Shown here piece by piece: positions 42,795 through 56,206 of a stretch of DNA of 64,000 bases; positions within the stretch are counted from its first letter, which is position 1; each line of letters begins with the position of its first letter. The notes below the pieces were generated by a model that saw only the letters and a list, made by a program, of their open reading frames with translations, did not search any database and had not been told where the DNA came from. Location of the stretch: assembly GCF_036884655.1 (NCBI RefSeq), contig NC_088342.1, forward strand, positions 34,910,001 to 34,974,000, written 5' to 3'. The position numbers and the translations under genes were made by a program. The stretch comes from Musa acuminata AAA Group (taxonomy: Eukaryota; Streptophyta; Magnoliopsida; Zingiberales; Musaceae).

Positions 42795-44289
42795 TGCTAG
42801 TCATAGGTGCCCAGCAAGCCAATCACATGAGTGATGGCATGTGTGACTTGATACAGAATCTTTTTATTTATTATATGTTGACGTATATCACTTTATAACT
42901 ATTGCATATATACATATATATATATATATTGTAATGTCCTTGGATTTATGCAATGGGAATCGGATCGTGATGAGATCACGATAATGAGATCGATTCACCT
43001 TTAAACACATATCCTAAATAATCTCGATCATAGGTTACTCGAGAGCGACATCGTGAAAACCGGACAGAATGGTGTGCTGTATACCCGTCTATATGATGGA
43101 TACAGCTGGTCTCATAGTTGCTCGTGTAGGGACACTAGGGATACAATACAAATGCTCATTGGAGAATGAGTTTACTGATTGATCCGCTTACGGAATGCTG
43201 GATGGTTGATGATGCCTTATTGTCAGACAGTGATTCCGTAGTCCTAGTGGTGTATCTGGTCCTTAGACTTGAGACACCAAGGATGTCCTGTATGAGTGCT
43301 CCACTCTTTGATACCAGACTTATAGGTTTGGCTATCCCAGATCTAGTACAGCTGGTCATTGTGAGTGGTAGTCGACCTTACGAGGGCTATTGAGTGTCGA
43401 TAGAGGATCATCCACTCTCGGCGTCATGAGAGGAATATCCCATGTGTTTTTGCTCAGACAAATCCCTAGCCAGGGTCATTCGGGTTGAGAGAGAAAGAGT
43501 TCTCCAGGAGAATCCGATTAGAGCGAGACTCGAGTAGAAACCGTATGGGTCTGACAGTACCATGCTCGATATATGGTCTCTAGGATATTAGAGGGATGAG
43601 GGACTATAGGTACACGGTAATTGAGGATAGACAGGTCCAATGGATTGGATTCCCCTGTATCGTCTAGGGACTACGGTGTAGTGGCCTAGTACATCCGTAG
43701 TCGATGAGTCAAGTGAATTATTACAGAGATAATAATTCACTAAGTTAGAAGGAGTTCTGACAGGTATGACTCACGGCCAGCTCGATATTGGGCCTAGAGG
43801 GTCACACACATATGGTAGGCATTGCGATAAGTAGAGGTTCGGATATGAGATATCCGACGGAGCCCTTATCTTATTGGATGCAGATCCAATACACACTAGG
43901 GGAGGACCCATTAGGTTAGACAGGGGACCTCTATAAATAGGAGGGATTCAGAGCCTCATAGGCTAGAACCTTTGCTTGCATTTTCTATTCTCCTCTCCCT
44001 CTCCACCTCAGAGCAGGCCTAGAGTTTTGAGGAGCGTCGTCGCAACCCTGCTGTGTGGATCACCACTAGAGAGGACGCTTGACCTCCTTCACCCTCTCCT
44101 AAGAATCTGTAAGGAAATAGGGATATACGATCTCCCTAGGTAACACAACCTACTCTATACGCAGTTTTAAGTTTCGCGGATTTTGCGTACCAATCTTCGC
44201 ACGAGGACAAACATCTCTTTGGGAATCGGGGATTTTATTTTCTTGTTCTTCCGCTGCGCATGTGATGTCGCCCCCAAGATTTCCCAATA
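42795..44289 (+). repeat. 5' LTR of the Angela element
   Basis: 1495 bp starting TGCTAGTCATAGG. Contains hairpins TCGTGAT/ATCACGA (42965-42981) and CTCATT/AATGAG (43155-43170), both kept in the 3' LTR; a short AT run (about 42912-42930); and a TATA box at 43932-43939. Confidence 0.9.
43932..43939 (+). promoter_or_regulatory. TATA box of Angela 5' LTR
   Basis: TATAAATA in acctcTATAAATAggagg. The equivalent ~12 bp are missing from the 3' LTR. Confidence 0.6.
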
Positions 44290-44290
44290 G

Positions 44291-44303
44291 TGGTATCAAA
44301 GCT
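44291..44303 (+). other. Primer binding site of the Angela element
   Basis: tggtatcaaagct directly after the LTR; tRNA-iMet type with A for G at one position, the same as in the copy at 14364. Confidence 0.8.
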
Positions 44304-46177
44304 AGGTTGTTCGTACGAATGATTGGTTTTGAACTGTGTGTGTTGTGTTTAGGAAAAACTTTTGACGTCAAAATCGTTGACGCAAAAGCGAGAAAGGGCA
44401 GCAACAGTTGCTGTCCTTGATCTACGTGCAACGCAACCGCAAGCAGGCAGCATAGGGGCTGCGTCTGCAGCAGCCGGCCGGCGGCCTGCTTGCAGCAGGC
44501 TTGCGACCGACGGGGTTGGTAGCCCGCGAGCAGAGGCGCCTATGGCCGCTTCTCCCGCGGGGTGAGGCGCCGCAGGGCAGCGACGCCTGCTGTCGCTGCT
44601 CCCGCGGGCGAAACCCCCCCCCGTAGGGGCGGCCGCCCGGCGGGACAGCACCGCCTGCGGGCGTTGCCCCGTTGGCAGAACCGCCCGCAGAGGCGGCGAC
44701 GCCCGCCGGGGTGCCAACCTGCAGGGGCAGCACCGCCTGCGGGCGCTGCCCCGCCGAGAGAATCGCCCACGGGGGCGCCCACCCACAACGGCAGCGCCGC
44801 CAGCGGGCGTGCCGCCTGCAGGCGAGGGCACACCCTCACCCCACCGCACAGGCTGCCGCCAGTAGGGTGGCGACAGCGGCGGCAGTAAAAGGGGAGTAGG
44901 GCATTAGGGTTTTCTGATCAAAAGATAGTTTTGCCCCTCGAAATTTGAGAAATTCTAATTTCTGTCTTTTATCCAAATTATGAAAATACCCCTATGATTC
45001 TGAAATTTCCTATATGTCCCCGATTTCATAAAATACTAATTATTTAAAAGATTTAATTGATTATTATTTTTTATCATTATTTAGTAGTCCTACATGATGA
45101 TGATTATTTATACATGTGATGTATGATGTGTGGACGGATGATCATGGACCGTGTGATGTGTGTATTTATGATTATTATTATTGAGGTCAGCGAGCCTCCA
45201 TTATATTTCTCGTTTATTATCGGGCCTGTGTGCCTGTGATTAAGTTGTAATCACATGAGGAGGCGCAGCGGGAGCGTGGATGCGATAGCGGAACCCACGA
45301 GACGAACGATCGTGATGCATGAAGATGCATCAAGATGTCGACGGAACCGACGAGGACGAGATGGACGATCACAGGGCATGGAGATGCACCGTTGCACACA
45401 TAGATCTTGATGTGAGTGATTAGGCCTACTGGCTCGGGCCTAATCACATTAGGTTGTGGTCCATGATCATCTGGTGTGATTACTTATACGCATATTAGAT
45501 ATGTATATATATTTGCATGCGATGTAGATATATATTAAATATATATATGTGTGACATGTCATATTAGGAGACCAAATCATAGAAACATCTCTCTCAATAA
45601 TATTAAGTCGGTAAACGTGAGGCAATTAGATTGACCCACGTGGCCTTCCATCGTTATAAGTAGGAACCGATTCCCGGTGTAGGTTGAGTTGGTCGAGTCC
45701 CTCGAGACTCGCCTATATCGCGATTCGCTATCTTGCTTACGACATAGAGATGCCACCGGTGACCTGAGGGCATGGTATGCTTGGTCGAGTCCCTCGAGGG
45801 TATATCATCAAATCAGACTCATCTTGTAACAAAGGTGTTGACTTAATTAAGCAACATGGTTGGTCGAGTCCCTCGAGACCATGGTGATTCGGAGGCCGAA
45901 CAAGACGAGAATCACAAGGAGTTGTGATCGACAAGAGTTGCCTACCTTTTAGGTTTAGTGTGATTGGTCGAGTCCCTCGAGGTTACACTAAGACGCTGAT
46001 TGGATCCTGATCCCCACTAGAAGTCTGTCGGAGACTTCCGTTTCACGTGCTGAGGGTGTCGCGTGACTCGTTAGTAAAATAGTGGGAGCATATTAAGATA
46101 GAAGTCCATATCTTGATAGTTTACTTCGTGCAAAATCTGCATGTTATTCATTTATGCTGCATCTTTATTTTTAAAAA
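44304..46177 (+). other. Angela leader, with GC-rich block 44440-44890
   Basis: About 1.9 kb non-coding leader. 44440-44890 is strongly GC-rich and internally repetitive: cagcaccgcctgcgggcg recurs at 44646 and 44728, with a weaker third copy near 44792. Then an AT-rich part to about 45640 and the hairpin array. Open frames of up to 166 codons on both strands of the GC block are low-complexity Ala/Arg/Gly/Pro and are not called. Confidence 0.75.
45680..45991 (+). repeat. Four hairpins with common core in the Angela leader
   Basis: TTGGTCGAGTCCCTCGAG occurs at 45689-45706, 45781-45798, 45860-45877 and 45964-45981; inside it TCGAG pairs with CTCGA. Outer stems: TAGG/CCTA with GAGT/ACTC (site 1), none evident at site 2, CATGGT/ACCATG (site 3), TTAGTGT/ACACTAA (site 4). 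The diverged copy at 12880-13197 has the same four sites, including the missing site-2 stem. Confidence 0.88.
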
Positions 46178-46990
46178 ATGTCGCTTTCAAATCCCTTACG
46201 TGGCATACTTGATGTCAATCGCCTCACTCGTCCAAATTATACGGAATGGCTCCGTAACTTGAGAATTGTTCTCACGGCGGAGAAAATCGTGTACGTCCTT
46301 GATACAGTGATGCCTACGCCCGAAGAAGGGGCAAGCGAGGATGAGATCGCTCGTTATGTGAAGTACATTGATGACTCCACTCTTGCTCAGTGCTATATGT
46401 TGGGCTCTATGACTCCTGAGTTACAGAGACAACATGAAAAGATGGATGCCAGATCCATTCTCCTACATGTCCGCAAATTGTTTGAGGAACAGGGAATGAC
46501 TCAACGATATGAGATATCCAAGAGCCTCTTCCGCGCTAGGATGACTGAGGGGATACCGGTTCAGAACCATGTCCTAAAGATGATTGAGTAGATAGAAAAA
46601 GTCACAAGTCTAGGAATAGTCCTAGAGGATAACTTGTGTGTGGACATTGTGCTTCAGTCCCTACCAGATTCATTTTCACAGTTCATAATGAATTTTAATA
46701 TAAACAAACTTGAGGTTACTCTCCCAGAGCTCTCAATATGTTGAGGGAGGCAGAGAGTACTATTAAGAAAGAGAAGCCAGTTCTCTACACTAGTGAGATC
46801 AGAAAGAAAAGGAAAGCAGAAAGGTCCCTTAAGAAGGGAAATGGCAAGGGTAGACCAAGTAAAGCAAATGTTGCTAAGAAAGACCTAGCGAAGGACAAAG
46901 GCTAGTGCTTCCACTATGGCAAAGATGGGCACTGGAAGAGGAACTGCAAAGAGTACCTTGCAGAGAGGGCGAAATAGAAGCTTGGAGAAG
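46178..46990 (+). pseudogene. gag: Angela gag
   Basis: Capsid/nucleocapsid protein. ATG 46178 begins an open stretch of 137 codons (LTRPNYTEWLRNLRIVLT, EGASEDEIARYVKYIDDS, RKLFEEQGMTQRYE) ending at TAG 46589-46591. The same frame continues through [22 protein letters not shown]; a frameshift near 46735 then leads to [13 protein letters not shown] and the lysine-rich linker [12 protein letters not shown]. The zinc knuckle reads CFHYGKDGHWKRNC, with Tyr in place of the second Cys. Stops flank it at KDKG and ERAK. Not functional. Confidence 0.88.
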
Positions 46991-48320
46991 CTTCAGGTAC
47001 ATTCATGATCAATCTCCAATTGTTAGATTTTTGTGATAGTGCATTGGTATTGGATACTAGTATTGCTTATCACATCTACAATTTATTGTAAATTCTAGCA
47101 AAGTCGAGGGGTGATTGGCAAGAGGAATATTGCATAAAGGTTTGTTTATACTAGACACTACTCCACATATCATGAATGTAAATATGTCCAAGAGGAAACG
47201 AGATGAGATGAACAGTGCATACCTGTGGCATTGTAGGCTAGGTCACATCCATGAAAGAAGGATTTAAAAGTTGCTAAATAATGGATATCTAGATCCATTC
47301 GATTATGTGTCATATGCAAATTGCGAGCCTTGCCTTCATGAAAAATTGACCAACTCTCCATTTAGTGAAATTGGAGAGAGAGCCACTGAGCTGTTGGAAC
47401 TCATATATAGTGATGTATATGGACTCATGTCAACTCATGCCATTGGTGGTTACTCCTACTTCATTACCTTTACTGATGATTTCTCAAGGTATGGATATGT
47501 GTACTTAATGAAGTACAAGTCCGAGGCTTTTGAGAAATTCAAAGAGTATAAGAATGAGGTGGAGAACCAGACTGGAAAGAGTATCAAAACTCTTCGATCA
47601 AATCGAGGAGGTGAGTACTTAAGTACAGAGTTTACTCAGTTCCTCAAGGACCATGGGATATTATCCCAATGGACACCTCCTTATACACCTCAGCTCAATG
47701 GTGTCTCTGAAAGGAGAAATCATACGTTATTAGACATGGTACGGTCCATGATGAGTTTCGTTGACTTACCCATCTCATTTTGGGGATATGCCTTAGAAAC
47801 CACATCTTACCTTCTGAACAGAGTTTCAACTAAGTCGGTAGTGTCTACACCATATGAGATATGGAAAGGGAAGAAGCCTGATCTTAAGGTTGTTAAGATT
47901 TGGGGCTGCCCTACCCACGTTAAAAGACACAACCCCGATAAGTTAGAATCAAGGGCAGAGCGATGCAAATTTGTGGGATACCCCAAGGAAACTTGTGGGT
48001 ATTATTTCTATCATCTCGAGGACTAAAAGATCTTTGTAGCTAAGAGAGCAGTGTTCCTTGAGAAGGAACATATTCTTGGCAGAGATAGTGGGAGAATGAT
48101 AGAGTTGAGCGAGGTTGGAGAACCAAGCTCAAGCACCACTCTACAGCCCGAGTCTATTCAGGTACCTAATACACAAGTTTCAACTTTACGCAGGTCTGAT
48201 AGAGTATCCCATCCTCCTGAGAGATATGTGGGACATATTAGAGGAGAGGATGTTGAGGATATTGATCCTCAGACCTATGAGGAGGCTATTATGAGTATAG
48301 ACTCTGGGAAGTGGTAAAAA
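46991..48320 (+). pseudogene. pol: Angela pol: protease and integrase
   Basis: Protease is reduced: the active-site triplet reads DTS (codons 47053-47061) and a deletion after LAKSRG removes most of the domain. HHCC: WHCRLGH (about 47230) and CEPCLHEK (47325). The integrase core is open from 47271 for 251 codons: first Asp in IYSDVYGLM; the second catalytic position is Asn in LRSNRGGEY (AAT at 47601-47603, usually Asp); Glu in GVSERRN. The C-terminal GKKPDLKVVKIWGC and CGYYFYHLED blocks are intact. A stop follows HLED at 48024-48026; the IN-RT linker is open again to 48317. The core is the best-preserved pol domain here but lacks one catalytic residue. Confidence 0.88.
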
Positions 48321-48323
48321 GCC

Positions 48324-49747
48324 ATGAATTCTGAGATGGATTCTATGTACTCTAATAAGGTTTGGAACCTAGTTGATGCGCCCGAAGGTATTGTACCCAT
48401 CGGTTGCAAGTGGATCTTTAAGAAAAAGATCGGAGTAAATAGAAAGGTAGAGACCTATAAAGCAAGGCTAGTGGCTAAAGGGTATCGTCAAAGGCAAGGT
48501 GTTGACTACGACAAAACCTTCTCACCCGTAGCAATGCTAAAATCCATCAGAATTCTATTGGCTATTGCAGCATACTATGATTATGAGATCTGGCAGATGG
48601 ATGTGAAAACTGCATTCCTCAATGGGAACCTCAAGGAGGAGGTGTATATGATGCAACCTGAGGGATTCGTGTCCAAGAACTGCCCAGATAAGGTGTGTAG
48701 GTTGTTTAGATCTATTTATGGACTAAAGCAAGCTTCCTGAAGTTGGAACATAAGATTTGATGAGGCAATCAGATCTTATGACTTCGTTAAGAACGAAAAT
48801 GAGCCTTGTGTGTATAGGAAGGTAAGTGGGAGCGTTATCACCTTTTTGGTGTTATATGTGGATGACATCCTGATCATTGGGAATGACGTAGGAATGCTAT
48901 CCACAGTAAAGGCTTGGTTATCTAGACACTTCTCCATGAAGGACTTAGGGGAAGCATCCTATACCTTGGGGATTCGAATCTATAGAGATAGATCCAAAAG
49001 GATGCTTGACTTGTCCTAGTCCAGGTACATAGAAACCATTGTCAAAAGGTTTATCATGGAAAATTCCAAGAGAGGTCTCATACCAATGAGACATGGGATA
49101 TCGCTTTCTACGAGTATATCCCCAAAGACTCCAGAAGAAAGGGCGAACATGAATATAATACCTTATACCTCAGCAATAGGGTCTATCATGTATGCCATGC
49201 TATGTACTAGGCCTGATATAACGCATGCTCTGAGTGTCACGAGCAGGTATCAGGCGGATCCAGGCTTGGAGCACTAGAAAGCAGTAAAGTGTATCCTTAA
49301 GTACTTAAGAAGGACTAAGGATCTTTTACTAGTGTATGGAGGTAATAGCCTTAAGGTTGAAGGCTACACTGACGTAAGTTTTCAGTCTGATGTCGATAAT
49401 AGCAAGTCGAATTCAGGGAATGTGTACACCAGATGCAGCAAAGGAGGGAGTCTGGTTAAAGATGTTCATCACAGATTTGGGAGTCGTTCCGGATAGCGAG
49501 AAGTTGACTTCCTTATATTGCGACAACTATGGGGCGATTACTCAAATAAGGGAACCCGGGTCTTATCAGAAGTGTTCTAAGGAGGTTTCAGCTTATCAAA
49601 GAGATCGTAACCCGAGGAGATGTAGCAGTGGAAAGAGTTCCATCCGAAGATAACATTGCAGATCCACTGACAAAGTTGTTGTCTCATTATGTCTTTGAGC
49701 GTCACAGGGGTCTGATAAGGATCAGACACATAGGTGATTGGCTTTAG
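48324..49747 (+). pseudogene. pol: Angela pol: reverse transcriptase and RNase H
   Basis: RT: VWNLVDAPEG, CKWIFKKK, RLVAKGYRQRQGVDY, QMDVKTAFLNGNL (first catalytic Asp), EEVYMMQPEGF, YGLKQAS. TGA at 48738-48740 stands where related elements have Arg before SW. Then the frame reopens with the catalytic YVDD (48855-48866). After MLDLS there is a TAG (49017-49019), then SRYIETIVKRF. RNase H: SIMYAMLCTRPDI, YTDVSFQSDVDNS and, in a second frame, YCDNYGAITQ, with the end (PSEDNIADPLTKLLS to IGDWL) closing at TAG 49745-49747. At least five lesions. Motifs present, reading frame not. Confidence 0.88.
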
Positions 49748-49750
49748 GTC

Positions 49751-49761
49751 AAGTGGGAGAT
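49751..49761 (+). other. Polypurine tract of the Angela element
   Basis: aagtgggagat immediately before the 3' LTR start TGCTAG. Confidence 0.8.
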
Positions 49762-51345
<1,584 letters not shown>

Positions 51346-51496
51346 GCTTCTTATTCTGCTACATCAATTGCTCTTCCGGCGAGCTTCCGGCGTACTTCAA
51401 GCAAACATCCGACGAACTCTCGGTAATGTCCCGACGGACTCCCGGCAAGCTCTTGGACTTTACGACGATCTTCTTGGCGAGTTTCGATGAGATTTT
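51346..51496 (-). repeat. 3' LTR of element B, piece 2
   Basis: Between the Angela and the gag-only insertions. Carries the repeated GCTTC target and matches the element A LTR near 37393-37530 (gctcttccggcgagcttcc). Confidence 0.85.
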
Positions 51497-52952
51497 TGTT
51501 GAATCTCGGATTTTGATGATGAAACCAATTGATAAGTGTTTATGATTTAATCTTTGTTTTGAGTGACGTAGGATGCTTTAATCAGGGAGAGACAATTAAA
51601 GAGGAAGAATCATGTTGGGCTGGAGGAAAATGTGTTAGAAGATTAGATGTCGAGCCAAAGGATCAGTCAACGTATCGATAGAAGGCTTCGGTCCATGGAT
51701 TCGGGCATGGGCCAAGAAGAGTGAAATTGCACCAAGGATATTGGAGTTATAGAGTCAATTGGCCGATTAGGTAATAGGCCGTAAGAGAGGACGATGCACC
51801 GAAGAATCAGACGAAGCGTCGATAGACCAATGACATGTCGGACGATATGATTCATGCTTAGTAATAATTTTCTAGATTGAAGTGTATTTTTATGTGTGCA
51901 GGATTAACTATGATAGTAAGACATAAAGCAAACTGAAGTCTCGGAGAAAAGAACACGATTTCATTGGGAGTTCGAGAGTTCTTCGGAAGTTTTGTCGGAA
52001 CCAACCGAGAAGTCCAAGAGCTTGCCAAAGAAGCTTGTTGGAACTCGCCAAGAAGATCGTCGTGAAGTCCAGGAGCTTACCAGGAGTCTACTAGAACATT
52101 GCCGAGAGATCGTCGGAAGTTCACTGAAAGATCGCTAGAAGCTCGCCAAAAGCTTGCTAGAAGAAATCGGACTTATCTTGCTTAGATTATGTCTTAGGAA
52201 TCGTAGTTAGCATATAATTGGAGTTAGAATTGGGAGGTAATCCCATCAACTTTGTTAGGGGCCAACTGGACCCAAAGATGGACTAGTTTGGGCCAGATTC
52301 AAGGCCCAATTAGGGTGCTGAAACCCTGACCGACGGTGGCATCACTTGGGGAACAGCACCCCAGGATTCCTGGGCAGTGGTACTACCCAGGCTAGGTGGT
52401 GGTACCGCTAGTACCCAGGAAACCTGGGATGAGACCGTTTTAGGCTCCAAGTTTGAATTAACTTGAAGCCTATAAATACCCCTCTCATCCTTAGTTAACA
52501 CACACAAGCACAAAGAATTTAAAATGGAAAAAAACACTATAGAAATCTCTTGTGAGAATCCTCCTCTAGCCTAAGTGTTAGAAAAATTTAAGAGGAGTGA
52601 GTGCTTGTAAAGGTTGACTCCTAAACTTATGAAAAAGAGAAGAGGGGTGTAAGGAGGTTGATCTTCGCCTATTAAAGGAAGATCGATAATGGATGCCGGT
52701 GGCCTCGACGGAAGAGGAATTGGCAAAGTGGATGTAGGTCACAACGACCGAACCACTCTAAAATCTAGTTTGCATTTACTTCTTGCTATTTATCTTTATT
52801 GCAAATTAAATTCCTCCTTTACTACGTTTCCATACAATTTCAAGTTAATATCTTTACAAAACCAGTTTTATCGCAATGAAGTTTTTAAACCGACGTTATT
52901 TTACCATTGTACTAATTCACCCTCCCTCTTAGTGCCAACCCTATTCCTAATA
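51497..52952 (+). repeat. 5' LTR of the complete gag-only element
   Basis: 1456 bp, TGTTGAATCTCGG to CCTAATA (CCTAACA type). TATA box TATAAATA at 52471-52478. Lacks about 120 bp of GGTACC palindrome units that are present in the 3' LTR. Confidence 0.9.
52471..52478 (+). promoter_or_regulatory. TATA box of the gag-only element's 5' LTR
   Basis: TATAAATA in gcctataaatacccc; the 3' LTR copy reads TATAAAGA (57297-57304). Confidence 0.55.
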
Positions 52953-52953
52953 G

Positions 52954-52967
52954 TTGGTATCAGAGCC
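52954..52967 (+). other. Primer binding site of the gag-only element
   Basis: ttggtatcagagcc, one base after the LTR; tRNA-iMet type. Confidence 0.87.
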
Positions 52968-53002
52968 TCGTGATTTCTCATTTGGTTTAACACCCAAGAG
53001 AA

Positions 53003-53944
53003 ATGGCTCTTTTCGGCTTTCAAGAGGGACTTTCTCTCATTCGTCCTCCCTCTTTCAATGGGACGGACTACATTTATTGGAAAACCCGAATGAGAGTTTT
53101 CTTGCTTTCGATTGATTTAAATTTATGTAATATGGTCGAAAATAGATTTCAAAGGTCTTCTCTTCCAATAAACAATTGGAATGATTTGGAGAAGAATATT
53201 TTTTTTTTAAATGATAGAGCTATGAATGCTCTATTTTGTGCCTTAGACAAAAACAAGTTTAATCGGGTTTCTTTATACGAAACGGCTTTCAATATTTGGC
53301 ACATTCTTGAAACCACACACGAAGGCACTAGTAGATTAAAAGTTTCAAAGATTAATCTTTTAATATATTATTTCGAATTGTTTCATATGAAACCGAGCGA
53401 AACCATTATTGACATGTACACCTGCTTTATGGATTAAGTCAATGGTTTAAAATTACTTAGTAAAAGTTTTTCAGATTTTGAACTTGTAAACAAAATTTTA
53501 CGTTCTCTTTCTAAAGATTGGAATTCAAAAGAAACTGTCATACAAAAGGCTAAAAACCTAAATAATCTTCCACTCGAAGAACTAATTGGGTCTTTAATGA
53601 CCTATGAAATGAACAATGTAGTAAAAAAGGAACTCGAGAACCACCTTCCAAAGAACAGGAAGGATTTCAGACTAAGAACAATTGAAGACCACTCGAGCAT
53701 AAGCTCAAGTGATGGTGAACTAGAACTCATCACTATGAAATCTAAAAAGTTTATTAAAAAAAAATTAAAGAACAAAAAGAACGGAACTACTTGCTATAAA
53801 CACAAGAAGAAGTTGCCAAAAGACGAATCGAGCTCCTCCGAAGACGAGGAGAAAATCAACAAAGGCGAGGTGGCAAACTATGCCTTAACGGCTTTTGACA
53901 ATGAGGTAAACCAAACTCCCTTAATTTATTTCAAAATTACATGA
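53003..53944 (+). pseudogene. gag: gag of the complete non-autonomous element
   Basis: The best-preserved gag in the window: one frame of 313 codons from ATG 53003 (MALFGFQEG) to the stop at 53942-53944, broken only by TAA at 53435-53437. Blocks in order: GTDYIYWKTRMRVFLLSIDL, NNWNDLEK, ALFCALDKNKFNR, PSETIIDMY, (stop), ELVNKILRSLSKDW, EELIGSLMTYEM, HLPKNRKDFRLRT, acidic SSSDGE, a lysine-rich run and a DESSSSEDEE patch. Only the first Cys of the zinc knuckle survives (TTCYKHKKKLPK); the GHFK...EC part is deleted. It ends IYFKIT. It would make capsid only; all enzymes would have to come from pol-bearing relatives. Confidence 0.9.
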
Positions 53945-56206
53945 TGCTTTTAATGTGTTGTTTTTAATTTAGTTTAATTATTTTTCTTAAAAATTACATG
54001 TTTAATAATATAATGAAAATACTAAAAAATTAGAATCATGCTTATCATTCTAGTAATTTTGAAAATGATCATGAAAATTGCATGTCTTATGATAAATGAA
54101 CAAAATGTTAGAATTAAATCTAGTGATTAATTTCTTGTATGGCAGAAACAATAATGTGTATTATATCGATTTCCGTATTGATTTTTAATTTTGATTGAAA
54201 ATGATTTATGTCTAACGAAACCATGCTAGATGTCTTAATGAAAATGTTAAGAGGCTTGATATCATGCTTAATATGAAATTGTGTATACCTTGAAAACTTG
54301 AAACCATGTTTTGATGTCATGCCCAAAGTAGTGATATATAATGATCATACTTAATAAATTTATATTTCGAAATTATGCATGATGATTTTAGTGATTTATG
54401 GACTATTGATTTTTATCATAATGAAAATGATTTTTTTTGTTTTAAAAATGATGCATGTTTTGATTTAGCATAAATGAAAAAAGGCATACTTATATGAAAT
54501 AATGTAAGTATCATACTTGATGATTTTATATTTAAATTATGCATGATGATTTGAAGTAATGATGATTTTTAGGTAATTTATAGTTTATTGATCTTGATGA
54601 TTTATATTATGAGATTTACTCTTTCGATTTTAAACCATGATGTATTGTTTTGATATGAAAAACTTGAGCATGCGAAATAAATCATGTGAATTGAAACAAC
54701 TAAAAAGAGAAAAGCATTTTTCTTGAAAATTTATTTTTTTCTATCTTATCAATTTTTTACTAAGAAGATTAATAAAGTTGTTTATATCATTTTGAATCTC
54801 TTGAAAGTAATTTTTATGATTCGATGATTTGAATTTGAATGAGCTTTATCTTGATTTTTTTTTTAAATTTATAACTTGAGATTTCTTATGCATGAATCAA
54901 GATATTATATCATTTGATCTCCTAAGAATTCTTTTCATTATTTATTTAAGAGAAGATTTGTTAAAATGAATCATGGAGTCTCTTGATATTCACAATTTGT
55001 CTTCATTATTTGTGTATCTCATCACCAAAATTCTCTTGATATTTTTCATGTGATGATATGAAATTATGCATGAAAATACTCTTGATATTATTTTGATGCA
55101 TACAAATGAGAAGTTATGATCATGCATGGTAGGATGTAATTTGACAAATTGATACCATCATGATGTGAAATATTTATGATTTGGAATGATGTATGCAATA
55201 CTTATGCTTTTTATTATGATGATGTATGTGATGTATTACATATGATGTGAATCATGATTGAAATTGCTTTGATTTGAATTCAAGGTTTATCTCAATTATG
55301 ACATTTTGAAATAAGAATGAATATTTTACCTTTGTCATGATTTCGTTGTAAAAGGAAAAAAGAACTACAAAACTGTATTATTTCCTTCTTTTTGACAATG
55401 ATAAAGGGGGAGAAATATTGTTAGCTCAAGATACAAAATTTGGAAATTTGCACATTACAAAAGAAGCAAACTTGCTAGCTTGCTCATATCAATAGAGAAG
55501 CAAGAAGTGCTATCTTACAAATCTCAAGACGCATAAATGCAAACTTGCAAAATTTATAATTTTGCACATCATTAAATTTTATGATGATTTAGTGATTATG
55601 AATGTTCTAAAATATTGTAAGATTTATTAGCTTGCATGATGTAGAACTTGCTATCTTAAACATCACCAAGAAGTGTTATTTTGCCTATCTCAAGAAGCAA
55701 AAAAAAGTTAACTTGCACATCTAGAAAAACTTATATTTCAAGAAGTAAGAGTTGCTTTCTTGAACATCTCAAAATTGCTAGCTTGCATATTTTAAAATGT
55801 TGTAAAATTTTTGCTAGCTTATATGTTGTAAACTAGCTATCTTATTACCTTGCATATCTAAGACTTGATAGCTTGCATGATGTAATACTTGCTAAATTTT
55901 TTAGCTTCAAATTGCATGATGATAAAACTTGATATTATGTTTTTCATGCAATGACTTGAATTTATATCTCAAACACTTGATAGTTAGAACTTCTCCTTTT
56001 TGTTGATAACAAAGGGGGTGAAGTATGATCATGTTATGCATGATCATATGTTGCAAATATTCATGATGAAATTTGCAACGACTTGAATTTAGTTTGAATT
56101 CAAGGTTCTATCAATATGGCATATTGATAGAGGGAGTTTGTTTAAACTCCAGGAGTTAAGGTTAACTCCGTCATCAATTTGTTGTCATCATCAAAAAGGG
56201 AAAGAT
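53945..56206 (+). other. Spacer of the complete gag-only element
   Basis: Non-coding, AT-rich. About seven ttgctagcttgca-like words (55420-55920). Internal polypurine tracts aaagggggagaaa (55403-55415) and aaagggggtgaag (56011-56023), and the 3' polypurine tract aaaaagggaaagat (about 56193-56206) at the LTR. The same arrangement as in element G. Confidence 0.78.

Noticed and set aside
44349..44899. Overlapping long open frames (up to 166 codons) on both strands of a GC-rich block
   Set aside because: GC-rich sequence has few stop codons; frames are open on both strands, low-complexity Ala/Arg/Gly/Pro, and lie in an element leader. No family resemblance.
45680..45991. tRNA-like or riboswitch-like element for the four hairpins
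   Set aside because: No cloverleaf, no T-loop motif and no known riboswitch core; only simple nested stems are visible.
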